Shown here one piece after another: positions 1 to 7,387 of a DNA stretch of 9,282 nt. Where the stretch lies: assembly GCA_041557595.1 (NCBI GenBank), contig JBFFGE010000180.1:1-9282 (forward strand), in the 5' to 3' direction. Source of the DNA: JAOTYV01 sp041557595. Its GTDB lineage: Bacteria > Pseudomonadota > Alphaproteobacteria > UBA8366. Each line of letters begins with the position of its first letter. The first letter of the stretch is position 1. A program made the position numbers and the translations under genes. The notes beneath the pieces are model-generated. The model was not told where the DNA came from and did not search any database. It saw only the letters and a list, made by a program, of their open reading frames with translations.

Positions 1-384
1 CCCTCGACCGAGGTGCGCGTGCCCTCTGTCGACAAGGAGGTGGTCGCGGCGGCCTTCGCGATTGCGGGCCGGCACAAGATCGTCGGGCGGGAAACCAAAT
101 CGATCCTGAAAAAGGCGGCCGAACCCTGGTTGCCGCGCGAGGTCATCTACCGGCCGAAGGGGCTGTTCAGCGCGCCCTTGCGCGCCTGGATCCGGCGCGA
201 TCTGAAGGAGATGGTGGAAGACCTCCTGATGCACGGCAACATGGTGAAATCGGGCTTCCTGAACGGCGATTATCTGCGCGGCATGGTCGACGAAGACCGC
301 GCCGGCACGGCCGATCGATCCAAGGAAATTTGGCAGTTGATGACGTTGGAAACGTGGCTGCAGCAACAAAAGGCGACGCTTTAG
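1..384 (+). CDS. Asparagine synthase-like amidotransferase, C-terminal part (partial, left edge)
   Basis: Only the last 127 residues are in the window; the frame is open from base 1 and ends at TAG 382-384, so a GTG at 13 is not the true start. The first residues, E-V-R-V-P-S-V-D, match the ExRVPFLD motif of the AsnB synthetase (ATP pyrophosphatase) domain. The segment ETKSILKKAAEPWLPREVIYRPK and the closing IWQLMTLETWL match the C-terminal end of the same family. The usual Phe-Leu of PFLD is Ser-Val here, and the usual RPKxGF..P reads RPKGLFSAP. Family members use glutamine or ammonia and ATP to amidate a carboxylate. In polysaccharide loci AsnB-like proteins are thought to amidate uronic acids (WbpS of Pseudomonas aeruginosa O-antigen loci is the usual example), which fits the AlgD homologue downstream. 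Ordinary asparagine synthesis cannot be excluded because the glutaminase and most of the ATP-binding region lie outside the window. Confidence 0.88.
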   Translation, partial: PSTEVRVPSVDKEVVAAAFAIAGRHKIVGRETKSILKKAAEPWLPREVIYRPKGLFSAPLRAWIRRDLKEMVEDLLMHGNMVKSGFLNGDYLRGMVDEDRAGTADRSKEIWQLMTLETWLQQQKATL

Positions 385-441
385 GTCCCGGTGCCGGGAT
401 CGGGTGTCGACAATAAGGGGAGCCGCTTCGCGGCATTATCG
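385..441 (+). promoter_or_regulatory. Intercistronic leader with two inverted repeats and a distant ribosome binding site
   Basis: The 57 nt between the amidotransferase stop and the oxidoreductase ATG hold three things. A perfect inverted repeat TCCCGG-TG-CCGGGA (386-399) starts one base after the stop codon; it has no following T-run, so it is not a classical terminator. A strong Shine-Dalgarno-like AAGGGGAG lies at 415-422. A perfect hairpin GCCGC-TTC-GCGGC (422-434) lies between that site and the ATG at 442. The Shine-Dalgarno is too far from the ATG when the RNA is linear (21 nt after AAGGGG), but folding the hairpin leaves about 8 nt. The region also carries copy 1 of a bipartite repeat shared with the gap before the mutase gene. 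Confidence 0.55.
394..418 (+). repeat. Bipartite intergenic element, copy 1
   Basis: CCGGGATCGGG (394-404), six bases, then CAATAAGG (411-418). The same two words occur in the same order, separated by five bases instead of six, at 7388-7411 in the other long gap of the locus. Both copies are preceded by CGGT. In this copy the second word overlaps the Shine-Dalgarno of the oxidoreductase gene. Function unknown; a protein-binding site, an RNA leader element or a duplicated leader are all possible. Confidence 0.6.
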
Positions 442-2673
442 ATGAAACAGATTGCACAGAATTACAAGTCCGGCGACATCTCCTTGCTCGAGGTGCCGGT
501 ACCGGCCTGTAAGGCTGGCGGCGTCCTGGTGCGCAGCGACTATTCGCTGATCTCCATGGGCACCGAATCGATGAAAATCCACGAAAGCAAACTGTCGCTC
601 ATCGGCAAGGCGCGGGCGCGGCCCGACCAGGTCAAGAAAGTGATGGAAACGATGGCCCAGCAGGGCCCGGTCGCGACCTACAAAAAAGTCATGAACCGGC
701 TCGACAGCTACACGCCGCTCGGCTACTCGCTGTCCGGCGTCGTGGTGCAGGTCGGCGACGGCGTCGATGAATTCACCGTAGGCCAGCGGGTCGCCTGCGG
801 CGGCAATCTCTATGCCCTGCACGCGGAATACAACTGGGTGCCGAAGAACCTCTGTGTCGCGGTGCCCGACGGCGTGGCGTCGCTACAGGCCGCGTTCGCC
901 ACGGTTGCGTCGATTTCCATGCAAGGGTTCCGGCAATCCGAGGCCAAGCTCGGCGAGACCGCCTGTGTCATCGGCCTGGGGCTGGTCGGTCAGGTTCTGG
1001 TGCAGATTCTACGCGCCGCCGGAGTCCAGGTGGTCGGCATCGATGTGTCCGAGGAGCGGTGCACCCTGGCGGAAGGCTTCGGGGCCGCGGCGTGCGGCGT
1101 GCCGGGGCAGGCGTCCTTCGACACGATGAAGGGCCGGCTGCTGGCGATGACCGGCGGGGCCGGGGCGGACCATGTCTTCCTGTGCGCCGGCGGCAACAGC
1201 AATGCGCCGGTCGAAACGGCGGTCGAACTGGCGCGCGACCGGGCACGCGTCACCGATATCGGCAAGTGTAAGCTCGACCTGCCCTGGAACGCCTATTACG
1301 AGAAGGAGCTGGACCTCCGGTTCTCGCGCTCTTACGGGCCGGGCCGGTACGATCCGACCTACGAGGAAGGCGGCGTCGACTATCCGATCGGTTATGTCCG
1401 GTGGACCGAGCGCCGCAATATGGAATGCGTGCTTGATCTGCTGGCCGCGGGCAGCCTCGACTTCGAAGGCATCATCACCGACGTGCTGCCGTTCGAAGAC
1501 GGCGTCTCGGTGTACGAACGGATCAATTCGGGAGAGCTCGGCGGACTGGGTGTCGTCTTCCGCTACCCGGAACAGGGCGAAGACATCGTCACGCCCGCCC
1601 GCGCGGCGCCGGTGGTGCTCAATGCCTTGCGCGTTCAGCCCCGGCCGCTCGATCGGGTCCGGCTTGGCGCCATTGGCTGCGGCAACTACGCGACGACAAT
1701 GCTGCTGCCGCATTTGAAGGCCAATCCGGATGTGGTCCTGAAAGAGGTTGCCACGGCGACTGCGTTGTCGGCGGCCAACGCCCAATCGAAGTTCGAATTC
1801 GAGCGGGTTTCGACCGACTATCGCGCGATGCTGGCGAGCGACGACATCGATGCCGTGCTCATCGCGACGCGGCACGACAGCCACGCCTTCATGGTGTGCG
1901 AGGCGCTGCGCGCCGGCAAGGCGGTTTTCGTCGAAAAGCCCCTGGCGATCGACGTGCTGCAGTTGGCGGCGGTGCGCGATGCCATTCTGGAGACCGAGAA
2001 CGATCGGCTGATGGTCGGTTTCAACCGTCGCTTTTCCAAGATCCTGACCGATTTGAAGGATGCCTGGGGCGGTTGCGCCGGGCCGCAAACGATCGATTTC
2101 ACCGTCAATGCCGGGCAACTCGACCAGACCAGCTGGTACGGCCAGTCGGCGACGCAAGGCTCGCGCTTTGCCGGCGAGGGCGGGCATTTCATTGACACGG
2201 TGTCCTGGTGGCTCGGCAGCGATCCGGTCGAGGCGGTTGCGCTGCGCACGCCGGACGATCCGGACAATCTGATGACGATGCTGACCTATCCCGACGGGTC
2301 CATTGCCAAGATCGCTTACATGACGACCGGTGACGCCAAATATCCGAAAGAGGTGATGGAAGTGTTCGGCGGCGGCAAGGTGGCCCGGCTGCAAAACTTC
2401 CAGCGCAGCGAAGTCTGGCATCGCGGCAAGTGTCGCAAGGCCAGCAAGATGGCCATCGAAAAGGGGCAGAAGCAGGAATTGGCCGCCTTCGTCGAAGCGG
2501 TCAAGACGGCCACGCCGATGCCGATATCGCTGGAATCGCTGTTCGCCACGACCGCGGCCACACTCGCCAGCGTCCGCAGCACGATGTCTCGTCAGGCCGA
2601 GCCTGTCGCCGCTTGGGCGGCGGAACTGGACGAGGATACGGGCAAAGTCGCCGATCTCGGGGCGGCGCAATGA
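442..2673 (+). CDS. Bi-domain oxidoreductase: zinc-less MDR dehydrogenase fused to Gfo/Idh/MocA domain
   Basis: 743 residues. Residues 1 to about 375 are a medium-chain dehydrogenase/reductase domain with the NAD(P) motif GLGLVG at 178-183. The catalytic zinc cysteine expected in the GICGSD-type loop is replaced by a YSLISMGTES segment (34-43), and no four-cysteine structural-zinc loop is visible, so this half looks zinc-independent. Residues about 405-715 are a Gfo/Idh/MocA oxidoreductase: GAIGCGN (409-415) binds the nucleotide, EKP (498-500) carries the conserved lysine, and GEGGHFID (578-585) matches the active-site His/Asp region. The ATG at 442 is chosen because MKQIAQNYKSGDISLLEVPVP is how the family begins; a GTG at 391 would add 17 unlikely residues. 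The family is common in capsule, O-antigen and exopolysaccharide loci beside heparinase-like proteins, but its substrate is, as far as I know, not established. Two cofactor sites in one chain suggest sequential or redox-neutral modification of a sugar nucleotide (inference). The stop overlaps the next start by ATGA. Confidence 0.9.
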   Translation: MKQIAQNYKSGDISLLEVPVPACKAGGVLVRSDYSLISMGTESMKIHESKLSLIGKARARPDQVKKVMETMAQQGPVATYKKVMNRLDSYTPLGYSLSGVVVQVGDGVDEFTVGQRVACGGNLYALHAEYNWVPKNLCVAVPDGVASLQAAFATVASISMQGFRQSEAKLGETACVIGLGLVGQVLVQILRAAGVQVVGIDVSEERCTLAEGFGAAACGVPGQASFDTMKGRLLAMTGGAGADHVFLCAGGNSNAPVETAVELARDRARVTDIGKCKLDLPWNAYYEKELDLRFSRSYGPGRYDPTYEEGGVDYPIGYVRWTERRNMECVLDLLAAGSLDFEGIITDVLPFEDGVSVYERINSGELGGLGVVFRYPEQGEDIVTPARAAPVVLNALRVQPRPLDRVRLGAIGCGNYATTMLLPHLKANPDVVLKEVATATALSAANAQSKFEFERVSTDYRAMLASDDIDAVLIATRHDSHAFMVCEALRAGKAVFVEKPLAIDVLQLAAVRDAILETENDRLMVGFNRRFSKILTDLKDAWGGCAGPQTIDFTVNAGQLDQTSWYGQSATQGSRFAGEGGHFIDTVSWWLGSDPVEAVALRTPDDPDNLMTMLTYPDGSIAKIAYMTTGDAKYPKEVMEVFGGGKVARLQNFQRSEVWHRGKCRKASKMAIEKGQKQELAAFVEAVKTATPMPISLESLFATTAATLASVRSTMSRQAEPVAAWAAELDEDTGKVADLGAAQ

Positions 2674-4748
2674 ATTTGGTTTGGTACGCGCGGCGGTTGT
2701 CGCGGATGTCGCCGGCGGAAATCCGGGGACGTCTGGGCGACGCGTGGGTAAAGCAGCGGTGGCGCAGGCGGCAGGTCCGTCCGGGCGGCGTCGACGACTT
2801 GCCCGTGCCCGGCGCGGTGCCGGATTTCGCCAACCCGATCGATCCGGCGGTGGCCGGATCCTTGCCCGAAGCCGTGCGCGCGCGCATCGTTGCCGCGGCG
2901 GATGAAGCGGTCGTCGGTCGCTTCCGGTTTTTCGACCGGGTGCGCGACGACCTGACCGGCGATCCGGATTGGTTCCTCGATCCGCGGACCGGTATACGGG
3001 CCCCGCAGGGCACCTATGCATTCGATATCGACTATCGGCGCGCCGACAAGGTCGGCACGGTGAAGTATGTCTGGGAGCCGTCCCGCCACCACCAGCTCAC
3101 GGTCATGGCGTCGGCCTATTTCATTACCGGCGACGAAAAGTATGCCGAGGCGGTCGGCCGGCAGCTGCGGTCCTGGTGGCGCAACAACCCGTTTCTGTCG
3201 GGCATTCACTGGACCAGCGGGATCGAGCTCGGCGTGCGGCTGATTTCGTGGGTGTGGGTCCGGCGGCTGCTGCATGGCTGGGATGGCGTGCACTTGTTGT
3301 TCGACCACAATCCGACCTTCCTGCGCCAACTCCATCATCATCAGGAATTTCTGGCCAAACTGGCCAGCCATGGATCTTCGGCCAACAATCATGTTCTCGC
3401 CGAGGAAGCCGGCCAATTCGCCGCGTGCTGCGCCTTTCCGTATTTCCCGGAGACCAATGGCTGGCGCGCGCGGTCGGCGGAAGTCCTGGTCCGTGAAGTC
3501 CGGACCCAGACCTTCGAAAGCGGGATCAATCGAGAGATGGCCAGCAGCTACCACCTGTTCGTGCTGGAACTGATGTTCGCAGCCGCGCTGGAAGGCGAAG
3601 CGTCGGGCCATCCGCTGGGCGTCGAGGCCTGGGAGCCGATCTGCCGCATGACCGACGCCTTGGCGGCGATGGTCGACGGCGCCGGCCGTCCGCCGCGTCA
3701 GGGCGACGGTGACGACGCACGGGGGCTCCTGCTGGACGACGCCGACGCGGATCCGGTGGCCCCGCTGCTGACTATCGGCGCTTCCCTGTTCGGTGCCGGC
3801 GATTGGTGGCCGGTGGCGGAGGAGGCGGATTTACGCAGCCTGCTCTGGCAGCAAATGATCGAGGGGGCGCCGCAGATCGACGGTCGCCCCGCCGAGCGGC
3901 CCAACCGGTTCGACGATGCGGGCATGGTTCTGCTACGCGACGACGGGGACGGCGAAGACGCCCTCTGGTGCCGCTGCGACCACGGTCCGCACGGATTTGG
4001 ATCCCTGGCCGCACATGGCCACGCGGATGCTCTGTCGGTCGAATTGCGGTGCGGCGGCGTCGATATCCTGGCCGATCCCGGGACCTATACGTATCAGGGC
4101 GAAGCGGAGTGGCGTTCGTATTTCCGCTCGACGCTTGGCCATAATTGTCTGGAACTGGACGGTACGGACCAGTCCGTCTCGGGCGGCGCGTTCATGTGGA
4201 TGAAGACCGCACGGTCCGAACTGACGTCGCTCGAAGGGCTCGATTCCGGCGATACGGCGCGCTGGAGCGCCGCGCATGACGGGTATGGCCGGATGAAGCC
4301 GGGCGCGCGCCACCTGCGATCCGTGACGCTGCATCGCGGTCAGCGGCGCGTCGTGGTGGAGGACGCGATCGAGAGCGAGGCGGGGCATGCCTGCCGCTTG
4401 GCTTTTCACCTGGGGCCGGACGTCACCTGCGAATTGCAGGACGATGTCGCTCGATTGGGATGGCAAACCGAGGCGGGCCCGCGCTCGGCGACGATGTGGC
4501 TGCCCGGCGGTTTGCGCTGGGATGCCGTCCGTGGCCGGAACGTGCCGCCGCTGGGCTGGTACTCGCCGTGCTTCGGCGCGAAGACACCGGCCACGACGCT
4601 GATCGGCATCGGCGAAATTCAACAATCAACCAAATTGACCACCGAAATCGTCATCGAGCCCTTGGCGCGCGTTTCGGTGGAACCGGTCACAGAGCCGCGG
4701 GCGGAAGCAGTCGAAAGAATGCCTGCTCAGGCTGAATTAGGAGAATAA
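2670..4748 (+). CDS. Heparinase II/III-family protein (alginate lyase-like)
   Basis: 692 residues from the ATG inside the ATGA overlap with the upstream gene, which indicates translational coupling. Residues about 1-400 form the alpha-helical toroid part, including GTYAFDIDY (114-122), WTSGIELGVR (181-190), SSANNHVLAEEAG (236-248) and GINREMASSYHLFVLE (285-300). Residues about 415-670 form the beta-sandwich heparinase II/III domain with AHGHADALSVEL (448-459), DPGTYTY (469-475), YFRSTLGHN (484-492) and DGTDQS (497-502). Asn239/Asn240/His241, Tyr294 and His449/His451 occupy the places where PL12, PL15, PL17 and PL21 lyases carry the Asn/His, Tyr and His used in beta-elimination, so catalysis looks possible. 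The N-terminus (MNLVWYARRLSRMSPAEIRGRL) is basic and has no hydrophobic core, so no Sec or Tat signal is seen. Expected role: cleavage of a uronate-containing glycan made by this locus, by analogy with AlgL in alginate loci. The apparent cytoplasmic location leaves that uncertain. Confidence 0.9.
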   Translation: MNLVWYARRLSRMSPAEIRGRLGDAWVKQRWRRRQVRPGGVDDLPVPGAVPDFANPIDPAVAGSLPEAVRARIVAAADEAVVGRFRFFDRVRDDLTGDPDWFLDPRTGIRAPQGTYAFDIDYRRADKVGTVKYVWEPSRHHQLTVMASAYFITGDEKYAEAVGRQLRSWWRNNPFLSGIHWTSGIELGVRLISWVWVRRLLHGWDGVHLLFDHNPTFLRQLHHHQEFLAKLASHGSSANNHVLAEEAGQFAACCAFPYFPETNGWRARSAEVLVREVRTQTFESGINREMASSYHLFVLELMFAAALEGEASGHPLGVEAWEPICRMTDALAAMVDGAGRPPRQGDGDDARGLLLDDADADPVAPLLTIGASLFGAGDWWPVAEEADLRSLLWQQMIEGAPQIDGRPAERPNRFDDAGMVLLRDDGDGEDALWCRCDHGPHGFGSLAAHGHADALSVELRCGGVDILADPGTYTYQGEAEWRSYFRSTLGHNCLELDGTDQSVSGGAFMWMKTARSELTSLEGLDSGDTARWSAAHDGYGRMKPGARHLRSVTLHRGQRRVVVEDAIESEAGHACRLAFHLGPDVTCELQDDVARLGWQTEAGPRSATMWLPGGLRWDAVRGRNVPPLGWYSPCFGAKTPATTLIGIGEIQQSTKLTTEIVIEPLARVSVEPVTEPRAEAVERMPAQAELGE
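4739..4744 (+). promoter_or_regulatory. Ribosome binding site of the algD homologue
   Basis: AGGAGA ends 6 nt before the ATG at 4751. It lies inside the last codons of the preceding lyase-like gene, whose TAA is at 4746-4748. This is the best-matched Shine-Dalgarno in the compact 442-7313 block and fixes the start of the dehydrogenase. Confidence 0.75.
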
Positions 4749-4750
4749 GA

Positions 4751-6064
4751 ATGAAAATCGCAATTTTCGGCCTCGGCTATGTCGGCGCGGTATCCGCCGC
4801 CTGCCTCTCGAAGGAAGGGCATACGGTGATCGGCGTCGATGCCAACGATGCCAAGGTCGATTTGATCAACAGCGGGCAAACCCCTGTGATCGAGAAGGAA
4901 ATTGGCGAGATGATCGCTGAGGCGGTCGATGTAGGCAGCCTGCGGGCGACGACCGATGCGGCGATGGCGGTGGTGGAAAGCGATCTTGCGATTGTCTGTG
5001 TCGGCACGCCCAGTCAGTCCAACGGCAATCTGGGCCTGACCTTCATCCGGCGGGTGTGCGAGGACATCGGCGCCGCGCTGAAGGAAAAGGACGCCTATAG
5101 CGCCGTCGTGATCCGCAGCACCGTCTTGCCGGGAACCATTCGCGAGGTCGTCATCCCGGCGATGGAGCGCACCTCGGGCAAGCGCGCGGGCGAAGATTTC
5201 GGTGTCGGCTTCTTTCCGGAATTCCTGCGGGAAGGGACCGCGGTCTACGATTTCTACAATCCGCCGAAGATCGTCGTCGCGACCTCGGACGATCGGAGCT
5301 TCGCTATGTTGGAGGAGCTCAACGCGAACTTTGCGGTCCCGGTGATCCGCGCCGAATTCGAAACCGCGGAGATGGTGAAATACGCGGACAATTCCTGGCA
5401 TGCGGTCAAGGTCGCGTTCGCCAATGAGATCGGCAGCATCAGCAAATCGCTGGAGATCGACGGCGGCGAGGTGATGAACATCTTCTGTCAGGATCGGAAG
5501 CTCAACATTTCCGACAAATACCTGCGTCCCGGTTTTGCCTTCGGCGGCTCGTGTCTGCCGAAGGACGTGCGGGCGTTGGTGTACAAGGGGCGGCATCTCG
5601 ACCTCGACCTGCCGTTGCTGAATTCGGTCCTGCCCAGCAATGAGCGTCATGTCGATCGCGCGCTGAAAATGGTCCTCGATCTCAACGAGCGCCGCGTCGG
5701 CGTGCTCGGGTTGAGCTTCAAGGCGGGTACCGACGATCTCCGCGAAAGCCCGGTTGTCGAACTGGTGGAGCGCTTGCTCGGCAAGGGGCACGATATCCGC
5801 ATCTTCGATCGCAACGTAAATCTCAGCCGGCTGGTCGGCGCCAACCGGGCCTATGTCTTCGAACACCTGCCGCATATCGCCAATCTGCTGGTCGACGATG
5901 TGGACGAGGTGGTCAACCAGGACGGCCCGATCGTGATCGGCAACAACGACACCTATTTCTCGGAAGTCGTCGGACGATTGAACGACAGCCGCCGGGTCAT
6001 CGATCTGGTGCGGATCGCCGAGGGCGAGACTCAAGGCAGCGGGTACAATGGCATCTGTTGGTAG
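4751..6064 (+). CDS. algD: GDP-mannose 6-dehydrogenase (AlgD-type)
   Basis: 437 residues, one more than P. aeruginosa AlgD as I recall it, and alignable to it end to end by eye. It oxidises GDP-mannose to GDP-mannuronate with two NAD+, in the cytoplasm. Visible features: GLGYVG (7-12) for NAD; VCVGTPS (82-88); RSTVLPGT (122-129); PEFLREGTA (156-164) with Glu157; the central helix ETAEMVKYADNSWHAVK (204-220) with Lys210 and Asn214; the catalytic cysteine in FGGSCLPKDVRAL (264-276), Cys268, the same position as in AlgD; then LGLSFKAGTDDLRESPVVEL (319-338) and IFDRNV (351-356). The protein ends in NGICW, close to the EGICW end of AlgD, which supports GDP-mannose over UDP-glucose specificity. Phe155 stands where AlgD has Asn in NPEFLRE. 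The gene starts 2 nt after the lyase-like gene. The main alternative is a UDP-sugar dehydrogenase, which I consider less likely. Confidence 0.9.
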   Translation: MKIAIFGLGYVGAVSAACLSKEGHTVIGVDANDAKVDLINSGQTPVIEKEIGEMIAEAVDVGSLRATTDAAMAVVESDLAIVCVGTPSQSNGNLGLTFIRRVCEDIGAALKEKDAYSAVVIRSTVLPGTIREVVIPAMERTSGKRAGEDFGVGFFPEFLREGTAVYDFYNPPKIVVATSDDRSFAMLEELNANFAVPVIRAEFETAEMVKYADNSWHAVKVAFANEIGSISKSLEIDGGEVMNIFCQDRKLNISDKYLRPGFAFGGSCLPKDVRALVYKGRHLDLDLPLLNSVLPSNERHVDRALKMVLDLNERRVGVLGLSFKAGTDDLRESPVVELVERLLGKGHDIRIFDRNVNLSRLVGANRAYVFEHLPHIANLLVDDVDEVVNQDGPIVIGNNDTYFSEVVGRLNDSRRVIDLVRIAEGETQGSGYNGICW

Positions 6065-7313
6065 TAAAATGCGGCGCGTCCTCATCATCGTGCAAAACCT
6101 GCCGGTGCCGTTTGACCGGCGGGTCTGGCTCGAGGCGACCTCGCTCACCAAGGCCGGCTATCGGGTCAGCGTAATCTGCCCGAAGGCGAAGGGATTCAAC
6201 GAGTCCTTCGAGACCCTGGAAGGCGTCGATATTCATCGATATGCCCTGCCATTCGAGGCGCAGGGCGCGCTCGGTTTCATCCTGGAATTCGCCTGGAGCT
6301 TCCTGCGCACCGCGATGAAATCCGTCCGCGTGGCGGTTCAGGGGCCGGGATTCGATGTGATTCATGCCTGCAATCCGCCCGAGACGTTCTGGCTGCTGGC
6401 GCGCTTTTGGCGGCTCTTCGGGAAGCGGTTTCTGTTCGATCATCACGATTTGTCGCCGGAAATGTACGCCGCCAAATTCGATCGTGCCGAGGGCGCCATG
6501 TATCGGGGCCTGTTGTTCCTCGAACGGATGAGCTTCCGCACCGCCGATGTGGTGATCACGACCAACGAGAGCCATAAACGGATTGCCGTCGCGCGCGGCG
6601 GCATGGACCCCGACCAGGTCCTGGTCGTGCGGTCCGGTCCGGATGTCGACCGGTTCAAGGTCTACGAGCCCGACCCGGCCTGGCGGAACGGCAAGCAACA
6701 CGTGCTCGTATATCTCGGCGAAATGTGCAAGCAGGACGGCGTCGACCATCTGGTCCGGGTGGCGAAACGGCTCCGCGATGAGCATGGCCGCACCGATTTT
6801 CACGTCGTCTTCGTCGGCGGCGGCCCGGAACAGCCGCTGATCCGCCAATACGCGGAAGATGAAGGCGTCGGCGATCTCTGCACTTTCACCGGCCGGGTCA
6901 GCGACGAGAATCTGTGCCGCATCCTGTCTTCGGCCGATCTGGCGGTCGATCCCGATCCGAAAACCGACTGGTCCGACAAGAGTACCATGAACAAGATCAT
7001 GGAATATATGTTCTTCGGATTGCCGATCGTGGCGTATGATCTGACCGAGCATAAGGTGTCCGCTCAGGCGGCCGCGCGGTATGCCGAGCCGAATTCGGAG
7101 GCGGCGATGGCGGCGGAAATCGACGCCTTGCTGGAGAGCCCGGAAGAGCGGGCGGAAATGGCGGAATACGGCCGCACACGGGTTCGCGACAAGCTTGTCT
7201 GGCAGCATTCGGAACCGCCTTTATTGGCGGCCTATGAACAATTGTTTCAGCGCGTGAAGGCATTCGAAAATTCGACTGCAAAAGAGAAAAATAAAGAAAT
7301 TACAATTCATTAA
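6048..7313 (+). CDS. GT4-family glycosyltransferase (WbuB-like)
   Basis: 421 residues from the ATG at 6048, which overlaps algD by 17 nt and has AAGG 11 nt upstream. An ATG at 6069 (residue 8, 4 nt after the algD stop, weak Shine-Dalgarno) fits the family N-terminus better, since MRRVLIIVQNLPVPFDRRVWLEA is the typical opening, so the start is uncertain. The fold is GT-B. The N-terminal acceptor half contains HACNPPETF (106-114) and FDHHDLSPEMY (130-140). The C-terminal donor half contains VYLGEMCKQDGVDHLVRVA (221-239), FVGGGPE (255-261) and SDKSTMNKIMEYMFFGLPIV (309-328), with Glu319 as the conserved donor-site glutamate. Related enzymes transfer amino or deoxy sugars to undecaprenyl-linked repeat units at the inner face of the cytoplasmic membrane; no transmembrane helix is obvious. 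Donor sugar not predictable. The last residues (about 405-421) are Lys/Glu-rich, encoded by unusually AT-rich DNA, and look like an extension beyond the fold. Confidence 0.88.
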   Translation: MASVGSKMRRVLIIVQNLPVPFDRRVWLEATSLTKAGYRVSVICPKAKGFNESFETLEGVDIHRYALPFEAQGALGFILEFAWSFLRTAMKSVRVAVQGPGFDVIHACNPPETFWLLARFWRLFGKRFLFDHHDLSPEMYAAKFDRAEGAMYRGLLFLERMSFRTADVVITTNESHKRIAVARGGMDPDQVLVVRSGPDVDRFKVYEPDPAWRNGKQHVLVYLGEMCKQDGVDHLVRVAKRLRDEHGRTDFHVVFVGGGPEQPLIRQYAEDEGVGDLCTFTGRVSDENLCRILSSADLAVDPDPKTDWSDKSTMNKIMEYMFFGLPIVAYDLTEHKVSAQAAARYAEPNSEAAMAAEIDALLESPEERAEMAEYGRTRVRDKLVWQHSEPPLLAAYEQLFQRVKAFENSTAKEKNKEITIH

Positions 7314-7387
7314 AAGATGATTCTCAGGGCCAACTCTAATCGTGCTTTACCTCGAAGGACCTACTCCAAAGTATCAGCACAAGCGGT

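Noticed and set aside
391..441. GTG 391 as start of the oxidoreductase
   Set aside because: The 17 extra residues do not resemble the family N-terminus and the codons span the inverted repeats and the Shine-Dalgarno; ATG 442 begins the conserved sequence.
2430..2669. 80-codon upstream extension of the lyase-like gene
   Set aside because: The extension lies wholly inside the oxidoreductase gene in another frame and encodes Gly/Arg-rich shadow sequence; the ATGA-coupled ATG at 2670 fits the family N-terminus.
1009..3021. 670-codon open frame on the minus strand
   Set aside because: It lies antisense to the oxidoreductase and lyase-like genes, its translation is rich in Arg/Pro/His low-complexity runs, and no family motif is seen. 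Long antisense frames are expected in GC-rich coding DNA.
4727..6151. 474-codon open frame on the minus strand opposite algD
   Set aside because: It mirrors the codon bias of the algD homologue, shows no recognisable domain, and sits opposite a clearly conserved gene.
7341..7376. Sigma-70-like promoter with CTTTAC as -35 and AAGTAT or GTATCA as -10
   Set aside because: Both hexamers match the consensus poorly and no other evidence supports them; reporting it would be guesswork.
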